From G965200765 sp965200765 (lineage in GTDB: Bacteria > Pseudomonadota > Gammaproteobacteria > Arenicellales > JAJDZL01): a stretch of DNA of 64,000 nt. Both the position numbers and the translations under genes were made by a program. This document shows positions 28,014-37,318 of the stretch, piece by piece; the stretch's first letter is position 1, and each line of letters begins with the position of its first letter. The stretch lies in contig OZ241380.1 in the NCBI GenBank assembly GCA_965200765.1, forward strand, positions 2,294,001 to 2,358,000, read 5' to 3'. The notes beneath the pieces were generated by a model, which had not been told where the DNA came from, ran no database searches, and saw nothing but the letters and a program-made list of their open reading frames with translations.

Positions 28014-28973
28014 TTAAGCCGTCACCACTTGAACCGGAAAATTTAATGGTGGATTCAGAATACTTGACGGCAACTTAAACTGAATAGATTCTGAAATACC
28101 GGGTTGATTGATAACCGTAATCTCCTTGATTGCTCGCAATCGGTCAATCACTGCAATTACCAGTTCCTCGGGAGCAGAAGCACCAGCTGTAAGTCCGACG
28201 CGTTCTACACCTTCAAACCATTCGGCACGAACTTGTCCGGGCCCGTCTATCAAATAGGTCGCTGTGCCGGTATTCAAGCCGATTTCTACCAGCCGATTTG
28301 AATTCGAACTGTTTTCAGCGCCGACAACCAGAATCAAATCCACCACTTGCGACAAATTCTTCACCGACTCCTGCCGATTTTGCGTCGCATAGCAAATATC
28401 ATTCGTACTCGGCCCCTTTATTGACGGAAATCGACGCTTCAGAGCATCAATAATTTCACGCGTGTCGTTGACCGACAACGTAGTTTGCGTTACGTAGGCA
28501 AGGTTGTCGGGGTTTTCCACATTGAGGTCATCAACGGATTCTACTGTCTCGACAATATGGACTGTGCGTTTGGACCGACCGGCGGTACCTTCAACTTCCG
28601 GATGACCGCGATGACCAATCAGGATAATGTCCCGATCTTCCTTTTCAAACTTTCTAACTTGAACATGTACTTTTGATACCAATGGACAAGTTGCATCAAC
28701 TACTGGCAGTTTTCGCTGGTGTGCTTCCATTTCCACCTTTTCAGCAACACCGTGTGCACTGAAAATCGTTACCGCGCCATCCGGAATATCCTCCACATGA
28801 TCCACAAACACCACACCTTTGGTACGCAAACCCTCGACAATATGCTTGTTGTGCACAATTTCATGGCGCACATACACGGGCGGGCCGAACTTTTCCAGTG
28901 CCATCTCCACAATGTCAATAGCACGTTGAACACCAGCGCAAAATCCCCTCGGTTGAGCCAGATAAACCTGCAT
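28014..28973 (-). CDS. ispH: 4-hydroxy-3-methylbut-2-enyl diphosphate reductase
   Basis: A 319-residue iron-sulfur enzyme, the last step of the MEP isoprenoid pathway, giving IPP and DMAPP. It begins MQVYLAQPRGFCAGV with cluster ligand Cys12; the other ligands are in DATCPLVSKVH and TNDICYATQNRQ, and the active-site stretch is NSSNSNRLVEI. An upstream in-frame Met (29000) would add nine polar residues; 28973 matches the family. icmF follows in the same direction at 11 nt. Confidence 0.95.
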   Translation of the reverse strand: MQVYLAQPRGFCAGVQRAIDIVEMALEKFGPPVYVRHEIVHNKHIVEGLRTKGVVFVDHVEDIPDGAVTIFSAHGVAEKVEMEAHQRKLPVVDATCPLVSKVHVQVRKFEKEDRDIILIGHRGHPEVEGTAGRSKRTVHIVETVESVDDLNVENPDNLAYVTQTTLSVNDTREIIDALKRRFPSIKGPSTNDICYATQNRQESVKNLSQVVDLILVVGAENSSNSNRLVEIGLNTGTATYLIDGPGQVRAEWFEGVERVGLTAGASAPEELVIAVIDRLRAIKEITVINQPGISESIQFKLPSSILNPPLNFPVQVVTA

Positions 28974-29348
28974 GTCTGATTCTTGATTCGTTATTTCCAC
29001 GTATTTTAGATGAATTGATACACTAACACTCCGAAGTCGGTATCAGTCTGCCTTGCAAGCAGGACAGACTTTCATTTTAGCAGATAAAATTACCTCTTTG
29101 CTTGACTATAACCGACCGTCGACCAGATTTTTCCGGTAAATTGCCAAGCGATGAACTGTCACATTAACAAGCTCGAGCAACGATTTTCAACTACAAAACA
29201 GGTCAATGCGTAATTGAATTGAAGTACCGTTCCGAAGGAAAAGTGCATAGCACACAGCGAATTTCGCATATTATTCAGTAGAGTCACTGAATACTACGGA
29301 CGAACCGCAGAAACACTTGACGAGAGTTGATGAATTCCAAATATTACG
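28974..29348. other. 375-nt divergent intergenic region between ispH and the leucine-catabolism operon
   Basis: Should hold promoters for both directions. The only clear structure is the hairpin at 29045-29070. I saw no ACGT-centred MerR-type (LiuR-like) palindrome. Confidence 0.5.
29045..29078 (+). terminator. Terminator-like hairpin with T-rich tail, no upstream plus-strand gene
   Basis: AGTCTGCCTTGC (29045-29056) pairs with GCAGGACAGACT (29059-29070) over ten of twelve positions around a 2-nt loop, followed by TTCATTTT (29071-29078) on the plus strand. It lies about 100 nt upstream of the ispH start and 270 nt before the thioesterase gene. Confidence 0.45.
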
Positions 29349-29801
29349 ATGACTGCATTGGCAAAACCGACATTTACTCCCCAAAACCGCAACTATGAAG
29401 AAAGTGCGCGCCAAAGCTTCCGTCAACAGGGAGCCATGCGACATCTGGGCGCCACTTTGGAAACCATCGAACCGGGACGGTGTGTAATTCAACTGCCTTT
29501 CAACGATTGCCTGACCCAGCAAGACGGCTTTTTTCATGCTGGTGTCACCAGTACAATTGCAGACTCCGCGGGCGGCTACGCGGCCTTTACACTGATGCCG
29601 CCAGGCAGTCGGATACTGACCGTCGAGTTCAAGATCAATTTGCTGGCGCCGGCGAACGGTGAGTTGCTACGCGCCGAAGGCACTGTTGTCAAACCCGGGA
29701 AAACCATTACAGTAACCAATATTGAAGTTACAGTACATAATGGTAACGATTCAAAATTGTGTGCGCTCGTTCAGCAAACCGCGATTTGCATAAATTCATG
29801 A
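29349..29801 (+). CDS. PaaI-type hotdog thioesterase
   Basis: A 150-residue hotdog-fold protein. The catalytic helix region reads QQDGFFHAGVTSTIADSAGGYAA, the PaaI/YbgC-type pattern (HxGV..TxADsA), followed by strands ILTVEFKINLLAPANGE. It should hydrolyse an acyl-CoA. As first gene of the liu operon, 8 nt before liuA, it may recycle CoA from stalled branched intermediates; the substrate is inferred from context only. Confidence 0.82.
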   Translation: MTALAKPTFTPQNRNYEESARQSFRQQGAMRHLGATLETIEPGRCVIQLPFNDCLTQQDGFFHAGVTSTIADSAGGYAAFTLMPPGSRILTVEFKINLLAPANGELLRAEGTVVKPGKTITVTNIEVTVHNGNDSKLCALVQQTAICINS

Positions 29802-29808
29802 GAACCCC

Positions 29809-30975
29809 ATGTCTGATTATTCGACATTAAATTTTGCACTCGGCGAAACTGTGGACCTGTTGAGAGACAGTGTGCGGGAGTTTGCGGCCAACGAAATCCA
29901 GCCGCTCGCTGACGAGATTGACCGGAAAAATGAATTTCCACACGAATTATGGCAAAAGCTCGGCGATATGGGTTTGCTTGGCATCACAGTCGAAGAAGAA
30001 TACGGCGGTGCCGGCATGGGTTATCTGGAACACGTTGTTGCCATGGAAGAAGTCAGCCGGGCATCAGCATCCGTTGGATTGTCCTACGGAGCGCATTCAA
30101 ATCTGGCAGTGAACCAGATACGCCGCAATGGTTCTGAAGAACAGAAGAAGCGGCATCTGCCGAAACTCATCAGCGGTGAACATGTCGGCGCACTGGCCAT
30201 GTCGGAGCCAAACGCCGGATCGGATGTCGTCAGCATGAAACTGGATGCCAAAGGGGTTGATGGCGGGTACTTGCTGAACGGTAGCAAAATGTGGATCACC
30301 AATGGTCCGGATGCAAATGTTCTGGTAGTGTATGGACGAACAGAACACAATAGTAGCTCTCGCGGCATTACTGCATTTCTTGTAGAACGAGAATTCAAAG
30401 GTTTTTCCACTTCAAAAAAGTTTGACAAGCTCGGCATGCGAGGTTCCAACACAGGTGAGCTTGTCTTCAAGGATTGTTTTGTCCCGCAAGAGAATGTTCT
30501 GGGCAATATCGGTCAAGGCGTAAAAGTATTAATGAGTGGACTCGACTATGAACGAGTCGTACTGGCCGCGGGGCCAATCGGTATTATGCAGTCATGCATG
30601 GATGTTGTGATTCCGTATGTGCATGAACGCAAGCAATTCAATCGTCCAATCGGAGAATTCCAGTTCATGCAAGGGAAGATAGCTGACATGTATACGGCTT
30701 TGAATGCTTCGAAGGCTTATGCTTACGCTGTGGCGCAAGCATGCGACCGCGGTGAGACAACCCGTAAAGATGCGGCTGGCGTGATTCTCTATACGGCGGA
30801 ACGCGCGACTTGGTGCGCATTGGAAGCGATACAAATTCTTGGGGCGATGGGCTATATGAATGAAACCCCGACCGGTCGACTGTTGCGCGATGCCAAGCTC
30901 TATGAAATCGGTGCTGGCACAAGCGAGATTCGTAGATTGCTGATCGGGCGAGAACTGTTTGAAGAAACCAGCTAA
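29809..30975 (+). CDS. liuA: Isovaleryl-CoA dehydrogenase
   Basis: A 388-residue flavin acyl-CoA dehydrogenase. Family signatures are AMSEPNAGSDVVSMK (about 137-151), KMWITNGPDANVLVVYGRT and the C-terminal QILGAMGYMNETPTGRLLRDAKLYEIGAGTSEIRR. The substrate is assigned from the operon: thiolase, both carboxylase subunits, hydratase and lyase of leucine catabolism follow. It oxidises isovaleryl-CoA to 3-methylcrotonyl-CoA and passes electrons to ETF. Confidence 0.92.
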   Translation: MSDYSTLNFALGETVDLLRDSVREFAANEIQPLADEIDRKNEFPHELWQKLGDMGLLGITVEEEYGGAGMGYLEHVVAMEEVSRASASVGLSYGAHSNLAVNQIRRNGSEEQKKRHLPKLISGEHVGALAMSEPNAGSDVVSMKLDAKGVDGGYLLNGSKMWITNGPDANVLVVYGRTEHNSSSRGITAFLVEREFKGFSTSKKFDKLGMRGSNTGELVFKDCFVPQENVLGNIGQGVKVLMSGLDYERVVLAAGPIGIMQSCMDVVIPYVHERKQFNRPIGEFQFMQGKIADMYTALNASKAYAYAVAQACDRGETTRKDAAGVILYTAERATWCALEAIQILGAMGYMNETPTGRLLRDAKLYEIGAGTSEIRRLLIGRELFEETS

Positions 30976-30996
30976 ACCATAGTAAAGGGAGTGCTA

Positions 30997-32196
30997 ATGA
31001 ATCAATTATCTGTTGCTGTAACCGGACTTGCGCGAACACCCATCGGAGGATTTCAGGGGCAACTGGCCCCGCTTTCAGCATCAAAGCTTGGTGCGACTTC
31101 GATTGAAGCTGCATTACTGGATTCACAGATCACCGGTATGGATATCGACGAAGTGCTGATGGGATGCGTGCTACCGGCCGGGCAAGGACAAGCCCCGGCG
31201 CGGCAAGCGGCGTTGGCCGCCGGTATTCCAAATTCCGTCGGTTGTACCACAGTAAATAAAATGTGTGGTTCGGGAATGAAAACCGTAATGCTCGGTTACG
31301 ACTCCATCCTGGCTGGCACAAATAATATTGTCATGGCCGGTGGCATGGAAAGCATGAGCAATGCACCTTATGTGATGACTAAAGTTCGCGGTGGTCTGCG
31401 CATGGGACACGGGCAAATCTTTGATCACATGTTTATCGATGGACTGGAAGATGCTTACGACAAAGGAACATTAATGGGTTCCTTTGCTGAAGATTGTGCC
31501 GAACAGTTTGGCTTTACTCGTGAAGAACAGGATGAGTTCGCCATTGAATCGTTGACGCGTGCCCAGAAAGCCACTGACAATGGTACATTCAGCCGCGAAC
31601 TTGCCAGTGTGTCAGTTACCACTCGCAAATCCGAATATACAGTAGATCAAGATGAGCAGCCGCAAACAACAAACTCGGAGAAAATTCCGAGATTGAAACC
31701 GGCATTCAGAGAGAACGGCACAGTAACACCGGCAAATTCCAGTTCGATTTCTGACGGCGGTGCGAGTGTAGTCTTGATGTCCGAATCAGAAGCCGACCGT
31801 CGCGGTGTAAATCCGATTGCACGTCTTGTCGGACATGCTACCTATGCTGCGGAGCCAAATCTTTTTCCTACCGCACCAATTGGCGCCATTGAGCGATTGC
31901 TGGAAAAGCTTGACTGGTCCGTTGATGACGTGGAGTTGTTTGAAATCAATGAAGCGTTCGCGGTGGTAACGATGGCCGCCATGCGTAGTTTGGACCTTGG
32001 TCACAGTCGCGTGAATATTCACGGCGGTGCATGTGCGCTTGGACACCCTGTCGGTGCTTCGGGTACACGAATTTTGGTCACTCTGATTTCAGCCATGGAA
32101 AAATACGACTTGACCCGCGGCGTGGCGGCACTGTGTATTGGCGGCGGTGAAGCTACGGCGGTCGGTGTCGTCAGAACGACGAATGACAATGGATAG
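30997..32196 (+). CDS. Acetyl-CoA C-acetyltransferase (thiolase)
   Basis: A 399-residue thiolase II. Active-site Cys90 lies in NKMCGSGMKTVM; the second catalytic region is GGACALGHPVGASGTR and the NEAFA motif is present. ATG at 30997 has GGGAG upstream and is preferred to the GTG at 30991. In this operon it cleaves the acetoacetyl-CoA made from leucine-derived acetoacetate into two acetyl-CoA. Confidence 0.93.
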   Translation: MNQLSVAVTGLARTPIGGFQGQLAPLSASKLGATSIEAALLDSQITGMDIDEVLMGCVLPAGQGQAPARQAALAAGIPNSVGCTTVNKMCGSGMKTVMLGYDSILAGTNNIVMAGGMESMSNAPYVMTKVRGGLRMGHGQIFDHMFIDGLEDAYDKGTLMGSFAEDCAEQFGFTREEQDEFAIESLTRAQKATDNGTFSRELASVSVTTRKSEYTVDQDEQPQTTNSEKIPRLKPAFRENGTVTPANSSSISDGGASVVLMSESEADRRGVNPIARLVGHATYAAEPNLFPTAPIGAIERLLEKLDWSVDDVELFEINEAFAVVTMAAMRSLDLGHSRVNIHGGACALGHPVGASGTRILVTLISAMEKYDLTRGVAALCIGGGEATAVGVVRTTNDNG

Positions 32197-32245
32197 ATTG
32201 TTGTGTGAGTGAAATTGGTTCAACTTCAAGACTTGATACGAAACA

Positions 32246-32845
32246 GTGAGTGCAATAGATTTTTACTTTGATTTTTCATCGCCGTACGGCTATTTCGCAA
32301 GTGAACAGATTGATTCAATAGCCTCGAAATACGGACGAACAGTTGCTTGGCATCCATATTTGATGGGGGCAGCAATGAAAATGAACCAGAGAAAACCTCT
32401 GGTTCATATGCCCATGTTTGAAGAGTATTCCAGAAGAGACTTGGGTCGTTGCGCCAGATTGCTCGGAATTGCATACCAGACCCCTTCAAAATTTCCTGTG
32501 GCAACAGTAGCCGCTTGTCGGGCCTACTACTGGCTGGCAGACCGCGACAGTGACTCAACCAAGCAATTGGCCCATGCGTTATTTCGGGCATATTTTGTTG
32601 ACAACTGCAATATATCGGACCCCGCTGTAGTAGTCAAGATAGCGGAGGATGTCGGGGTCAATCGAAACGACCTTGAGGCAGCACTTGAGGATCAGGCCGT
32701 AAAAGACCGGGTACGCCAAGCTACTGATTCTGCGATTGAGAAAAAAGTATTTGGGTCGCCCTTTTTTGTTGTGGATAACGAACCGTTCTGGGGACATGAC
32801 CGAATTTACCAGGTAGAAAAGTGGATTGAAACCGGTGGTTGGTAA
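32246..32845 (+). CDS. DsbA-like 2-hydroxychromene-2-carboxylate isomerase family protein
   Basis: A 199-residue thioredoxin-fold protein of the HCCA isomerase/kappa-GST group. It begins with IDFYFDFSSPYGYFASEQID, where a serine replaces the CXXC cysteine, as in this family, and ends with KKVFGSPFFVVDNEPFWGHDR. These use glutathione in isomerisation or conjugation. Members are sometimes found in acyl-CoA catabolic operons; the role here is unknown. Start is GTG at 32246 (an alternative GTG lies 4 nt on, in another frame). Confidence 0.85.
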   Translation: MSAIDFYFDFSSPYGYFASEQIDSIASKYGRTVAWHPYLMGAAMKMNQRKPLVHMPMFEEYSRRDLGRCARLLGIAYQTPSKFPVATVAACRAYYWLADRDSDSTKQLAHALFRAYFVDNCNISDPAVVVKIAEDVGVNRNDLEAALEDQAVKDRVRQATDSAIEKKVFGSPFFVVDNEPFWGHDRIYQVEKWIETGGW

Positions 32846-32878
32846 CCAACGTTTCAACACGATTTGCGAAGTTTGAAA

Positions 32879-34480
32879 ATGCCTGTATTAGACTCTGCCG
32901 TAGATATAAATAGCAACGAATATCAAAGTCGAAGACAAGCTATGGAACTGCTTGTCGAAGAGTTGCGTTGTACGTACGACACAGTCCGGCAGGGTGGGAG
33001 TGAAAAGGCGCGCAAGAAACATGTTTCTCGCGGCAAGCTTTTGCCCCGCGAACGAATTCTGGTATTGCTTGACAGTGGCTCACCGTTTTTGGAAATTGCA
33101 CCTTTTGCGGCTAACGGGATATACAAAAACGAAGTGCCCAGTGCCGGACTCGTTACCGGAATTGGAAGAATATCCGGCCGCGAGTGCATGATTTTTGCGA
33201 ATGATGCAACGGTAAAAGGTGGTACATACTATCCAATCACTGTAAAAAAACACTTGCGCGCGCAAGAGATTGCGTTACAAAACCAACTTCCATGCATTTA
33301 TCTGGTAGATTCCGGCGGGGCATTCTTGCCTTTGCAGGACGAAGTGTTTCCCGACCGGGAACATTTCGGTCGAATCTTTTACAATCAGGCCAATCTCTCA
33401 GCAAATGGCGTGCCGCAAATTGCTTCTGTCATGGGGTCGTGTACCGCCGGCGGCGCGTATGTACCCGCCATGTGCGACGAATCCGTAATTGTCAAGGAAC
33501 AAGGTACAATTTTCCTTGGCGGACCGCCATTGGTTCAGGCAGCGACCGGGGAGAAAGTTTCTGCCGAAGAATTGGGCGGCGCAGATGTACATTCCAGACA
33601 ATCCGGAATTACGGACCACTATGCCAACGATGACCGCCACGCACTGGCAATTGTGCGCAACATAGTCAACAATCTGAATCGAGCCAAACCAGCAAAACTT
33701 GAAGTCGCGGAGCCTAAAGATCCTCAATACGACCCGCGTGAAATTTATGGAATTGTACCAACGAATCTACGGCAATTGTACGATGTGCGGGAAGTAATTG
33801 CCCGAATCGTTGACAATAGCGAACTGGATGAATTCAAACAGTTATACGGTGATACTCTAGTTTGCGGTTTCGCTCGAATTTTCGGATATCCGGTAGGCAT
33901 CGTTGCGAACAATGGGATCTTGTATTCAGAGTCGGCATTGAAGGCGGCTCATTTCATCGAGCTTTGCTGTCAACGACTTGTCCCATTAATATTTCTGCAG
34001 AACATTGCGGGATTTATGGTGGGGCGTAAATATGAAGCAAGCGGAATTGCAAAAGACGGTGCAAAAATGGTCACTGCTGTAGCTTGTGCCCGCGTGCCCA
34101 AGTTTACTGTGATTATCGGCGGAAGCTTTGGAGCAGGCAACTATGCAATGTGTGGTCGCGCCTATAGTCCAAGATTCTTGTGGATGTGGCCGAATGCCAG
34201 AATTTCTGTCATGGGCGGGGAACAGGCCGGCAATGTCTTGACACGAGTACGTCTCGACAGCGTTGATGCTGACACCTGGAGTGAGCAGGACCAACAGAAT
34301 TTCAAACAATCCATTATTCAGCAATATGAATCGCAAGGTCAACCTTATTACTCAAGTGCCCGTTTGTGGGATGATGGCATTATTGATCCGGTCGACACGC
34401 GGATGGTGCTGGGACTTAGTATATCCAGTGCGCTAAATGCCCCTATTGAGCAAACAAAATTCGGCGTTTTTCGTATGTAG
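32879..34480 (+). CDS. liuB: Methylcrotonyl-CoA carboxylase, carboxyltransferase (beta) subunit
   Basis: A 533-residue biotin-dependent carboxyltransferase. Motifs: GGSEKARKKHVSRGKLLPRERI at the N terminus, YLVDSGGAFLPLQDEVFPD, SCTAGGAYVPAMCDE and GGSFGAGNYAMCGRAYSPRFLWMWPNA, the last characteristic of methylcrotonyl/geranyl-CoA types. It moves the carboxyl from carboxybiotin on LiuD to 3-methylcrotonyl-CoA. ATG at 32879 gives the family start; the frame opens five codons earlier. Confidence 0.95.
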   Translation: MPVLDSAVDINSNEYQSRRQAMELLVEELRCTYDTVRQGGSEKARKKHVSRGKLLPRERILVLLDSGSPFLEIAPFAANGIYKNEVPSAGLVTGIGRISGRECMIFANDATVKGGTYYPITVKKHLRAQEIALQNQLPCIYLVDSGGAFLPLQDEVFPDREHFGRIFYNQANLSANGVPQIASVMGSCTAGGAYVPAMCDESVIVKEQGTIFLGGPPLVQAATGEKVSAEELGGADVHSRQSGITDHYANDDRHALAIVRNIVNNLNRAKPAKLEVAEPKDPQYDPREIYGIVPTNLRQLYDVREVIARIVDNSELDEFKQLYGDTLVCGFARIFGYPVGIVANNGILYSESALKAAHFIELCCQRLVPLIFLQNIAGFMVGRKYEASGIAKDGAKMVTAVACARVPKFTVIIGGSFGAGNYAMCGRAYSPRFLWMWPNARISVMGGEQAGNVLTRVRLDSVDADTWSEQDQQNFKQSIIQQYESQGQPYYSSARLWDDGIIDPVDTRMVLGLSISSALNAPIEQTKFGVFRM

Positions 34481-34494
34481 GCTCGCGAAGTACG

Positions 34495-35295
34495 ATGAAC
34501 GAAAAATATGAAACAATTCAAGTGAGTTGTGATTCAAGGGACGTTTGGACGATCTCGTTGAACCGACCCAAAGTGCACAATGCATTCAATGAAGAAATGA
34601 TTCAGGAATTTTCGCATGCATTGGAAGCATTGGGGGCCGACCTTTCTGTCCGAATTCTCATTTTGAGGGGCAATGGAAAAAGCTTCTGTGCGGGAGCGGA
34701 CTTGAACTGGATGCAACGGGCGGCCCAATTTTCTGCAGAAGAAAATCGTGCGGACGCGATGAAACTCGGAAAAATGCTTCATTTGCTATATACGATTCCG
34801 CGTCCGACAATTGCGGTCGTGCAGGGTTCAATATTCGGCGGCGGTGTTGGTTTGGCCGCCAGTTGCGATCTTGCAATTGCCGCGGACAACTCTGTTTTCA
34901 GCTTGTCAGAGGTTCGTCTTGGCTTAATCCCGGCGGTAATCAGTCCCTATGTTGTATCTGCAATCGGAGGAAAGGCCGCGAAACGGTATTTTCTGACTGG
35001 CGAGCGTTTTAATGCTGAAACGGCAGTTTCACTCGGTTTAGTTAGTTGTAATTGCAATCTTGAACAGGTTGAATCCCGACTACAGCATTTCGTTGGTGAA
35101 TTGCTTCAAGGCGGTCCGGAATCACAGGGCAAATCCAAGGAACTGATTGACAACGTTCGAACAAGGGAAGCAGATTCTGAACTTATTGAATTGACTGCCA
35201 ATGCAATCGCACAGGTTCGCACCACCAAAGAAGCCCGCGAAGGCATAACGGCATTCTTTGAGCGACGAAAACCCGATTGGCAAGATAATATTTAA
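34495..35295 (+). CDS. liuC: Methylglutaconyl-CoA hydratase
   Basis: A 266-residue crotonase. GNGKSFCAGADLNWM forms the first half of the oxyanion hole and VQGSIFGGGVGLAASCDLAIAADNSVFSLSEVRLGLIPAVISPYV the second, with the catalytic Glu in SEVRLGL. The DLNWM form is typical of the liu-operon hydratase. It hydrates 3-methylglutaconyl-CoA to HMG-CoA. It follows liuB by 14 nt. Confidence 0.93.
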   Translation: MNEKYETIQVSCDSRDVWTISLNRPKVHNAFNEEMIQEFSHALEALGADLSVRILILRGNGKSFCAGADLNWMQRAAQFSAEENRADAMKLGKMLHLLYTIPRPTIAVVQGSIFGGGVGLAASCDLAIAADNSVFSLSEVRLGLIPAVISPYVVSAIGGKAAKRYFLTGERFNAETAVSLGLVSCNCNLEQVESRLQHFVGELLQGGPESQGKSKELIDNVRTREADSELIELTANAIAQVRTTKEAREGITAFFERRKPDWQDNI

Positions 35296-35305
35296 GGACA
35301 GTATT

Positions 35306-37318
35306 TTGATTGAAAGATTGTTCATTGCAAATCGCGGCGAAATTGCTTGCAGAATTATCAAAGCGGCTTATCTTCAGCGCATCACCCCAATTGCTTGCTA
35401 CTCAACAGCTGACAGAAATTCTGAGCATGTTGCATTGGCAGACGAGGCGATCGAAATCGGCCCGGCTCGTGCGAGTGAAAGTTACTTGAATATTGATCGC
35501 GTGGTGAATGCAGCTTTGCAAATGAAAGCGGATGCGCTCCACCCGGGGTACGGATTCTTGTCTGAAAACAGTGAACTGGCATTGCGTTGCGAGCAAGCCG
35601 GTATCGAATTTGTCGGTCCCCATTCAGACACAATTCGAGCCATGGCATCGAAATCAGCGGCTGCAGATGTTGCCAAAAGAGCTGATGTTCCAGTGTTGCC
35701 TGGTTATCGAGGCGAAGATCAGAATATTGATTCAATGCTTGAAACATCAACAGCGATCGGATATCCAGTTCTCCTGAAATCAGCACTTGGCGGCGGTGGG
35801 CGCGGAATGCGAATTGTATCCAGTCATCAACAATTCAAGGAGGCATTCATTGCAGCTCAGTCCGAGTCTAGAGAAGCATTTGGAAACGAACAAATCATTA
35901 TTGAGAAGTTTCTACCGTCTGCCCGCCATATTGAAGTTCAAATTATGGGGGACAAGCATGGAAATCTCTTTCATCTGTTTACTAGGGACTGTTCCGCGCA
36001 AAGGCGCTACCAGAAAATTGTTGAAGAAGCTCCGGCCCCGAATATTCCACATGAAACTCGCAAACAAATACAAAATGCAGCGGTTCGGCTTGGAAAAACT
36101 CTGAATTACTACAGTGCTGGTACAGTTGAATTTTTGTACGATGGAACAAATTTTTATTTTATGGAAATGAATACACGCCTGCAAGTGGAACACCCTGTAA
36201 CAGAAATGATTACTTCTGTTGACTTGGTGAAGTTGCAATTGCAAGTTGCCAATGGAGAATCGCTTGACAAGTCAAATTTTCCTTCAAATCCTGAGGGACA
36301 TGCTATAGAAGTTCGTATTTATGCAGAAAATCCATCAAAGGGATTCATGCCATCACCGGGTAAACTTGACATACTTCACTTTCCAAACCCGACGAGAAGA
36401 TTCAGAGTCGACAGCGGGGTCAGGCAAGGCAATTACGTGCAGGAATACTATGATCCAATGATCGCCAAGTTTATCACCCATGAAGCTACGCGAGAAAAAG
36501 CAATTCAGAGTATGGCATCCGCGCTAGAGAACACAGTTATTATGGGTGTGGATTCCAATATCAGATTCTTGTCCAACCTGTTGAACCATGAAAGTTTCCG
36601 CAACGATAACATAGACATAAACTTTGTCGAATTTCAGATGGATGAACTAGCCAAGAGTGAAGAACTGAAGAAAATTCTGGTGATATCGACGCTTCACTTC
36701 TATTTTGAAATAGACACTGCATTTCGAACTAGCACCGACCCGTTTTCACCATGGAATTTGAACAACGGCTGGCGTTCAAGTTCGTATGCTGAAGCTGTAT
36801 ATCTTTGGAGTTATGACGAGCAAATTCTCCAAACTGTGGTTCGTAAGGAATTGGATGATGTGAAAGTTCAAATAGAACAAGAAACATTTGATTGTAATTT
36901 GCTGGAAATAAATATTAATATCATTAAAGCGGAGATTAACGGCAAATTATTGGAAGCCTATGTTTACTGGGATGGAAAAACAGGAAAGATTTTTTGCCGT
37001 AGTTCATATTATGAACTACGGCTTTTGAAATTGGATGTATTTGCGAAAACCACTGCTCAAAATTCGGGTTCTTTATCTGCGCCGCTTCCGGGCCGGGTGA
37101 GCAGAATACTTGTTCAAACTGGTGATCGAGTGTCGGCTGGAGAGTGTCTGATTGTCATTGATGCGATGAAAATGGAACATCAGTTGATTAGTCCAGTTGA
37201 CGGCATAGTTTCTGCAATCAATTACCAGACGGATGATCAAGTTGAGGAAGGCACGACATGTGTAGTCGTAGAACCTGACCAAGAAGATGGAATACAAAAC
37301 CAAGCATCAGAATCGTGA
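35306..37318 (+). CDS. liuD: Methylcrotonyl-CoA carboxylase, biotin carboxylase (alpha) subunit
   Basis: A 670-residue protein: biotin carboxylase domain (IERLFIANRGEIACRIIKAA, LLKSALGGGGRGMRIV, FMEMNTRLQVEHPVTEMIT) to about 445, a divergent linking domain, and a biotinyl domain with AMKM, biotin on Lys622. TTG at 35306, 7 nt after AAGGA and 10 nt after the liuC stop, is the best start; the frame open upstream overlaps liuC. The linking domain (about 455-590) is much more AT-rich than the rest of the operon. It carboxylates biotin with ATP and bicarbonate. Confidence 0.94.
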   Translation: MIERLFIANRGEIACRIIKAAYLQRITPIACYSTADRNSEHVALADEAIEIGPARASESYLNIDRVVNAALQMKADALHPGYGFLSENSELALRCEQAGIEFVGPHSDTIRAMASKSAAADVAKRADVPVLPGYRGEDQNIDSMLETSTAIGYPVLLKSALGGGGRGMRIVSSHQQFKEAFIAAQSESREAFGNEQIIIEKFLPSARHIEVQIMGDKHGNLFHLFTRDCSAQRRYQKIVEEAPAPNIPHETRKQIQNAAVRLGKTLNYYSAGTVEFLYDGTNFYFMEMNTRLQVEHPVTEMITSVDLVKLQLQVANGESLDKSNFPSNPEGHAIEVRIYAENPSKGFMPSPGKLDILHFPNPTRRFRVDSGVRQGNYVQEYYDPMIAKFITHEATREKAIQSMASALENTVIMGVDSNIRFLSNLLNHESFRNDNIDINFVEFQMDELAKSEELKKILVISTLHFYFEIDTAFRTSTDPFSPWNLNNGWRSSSYAEAVYLWSYDEQILQTVVRKELDDVKVQIEQETFDCNLLEININIIKAEINGKLLEAYVYWDGKTGKIFCRSSYYELRLLKLDVFAKTTAQNSGSLSAPLPGRVSRILVQTGDRVSAGECLIVIDAMKMEHQLISPVDGIVSAINYQTDDQVEEGTTCVVVEPDQEDGIQNQASES

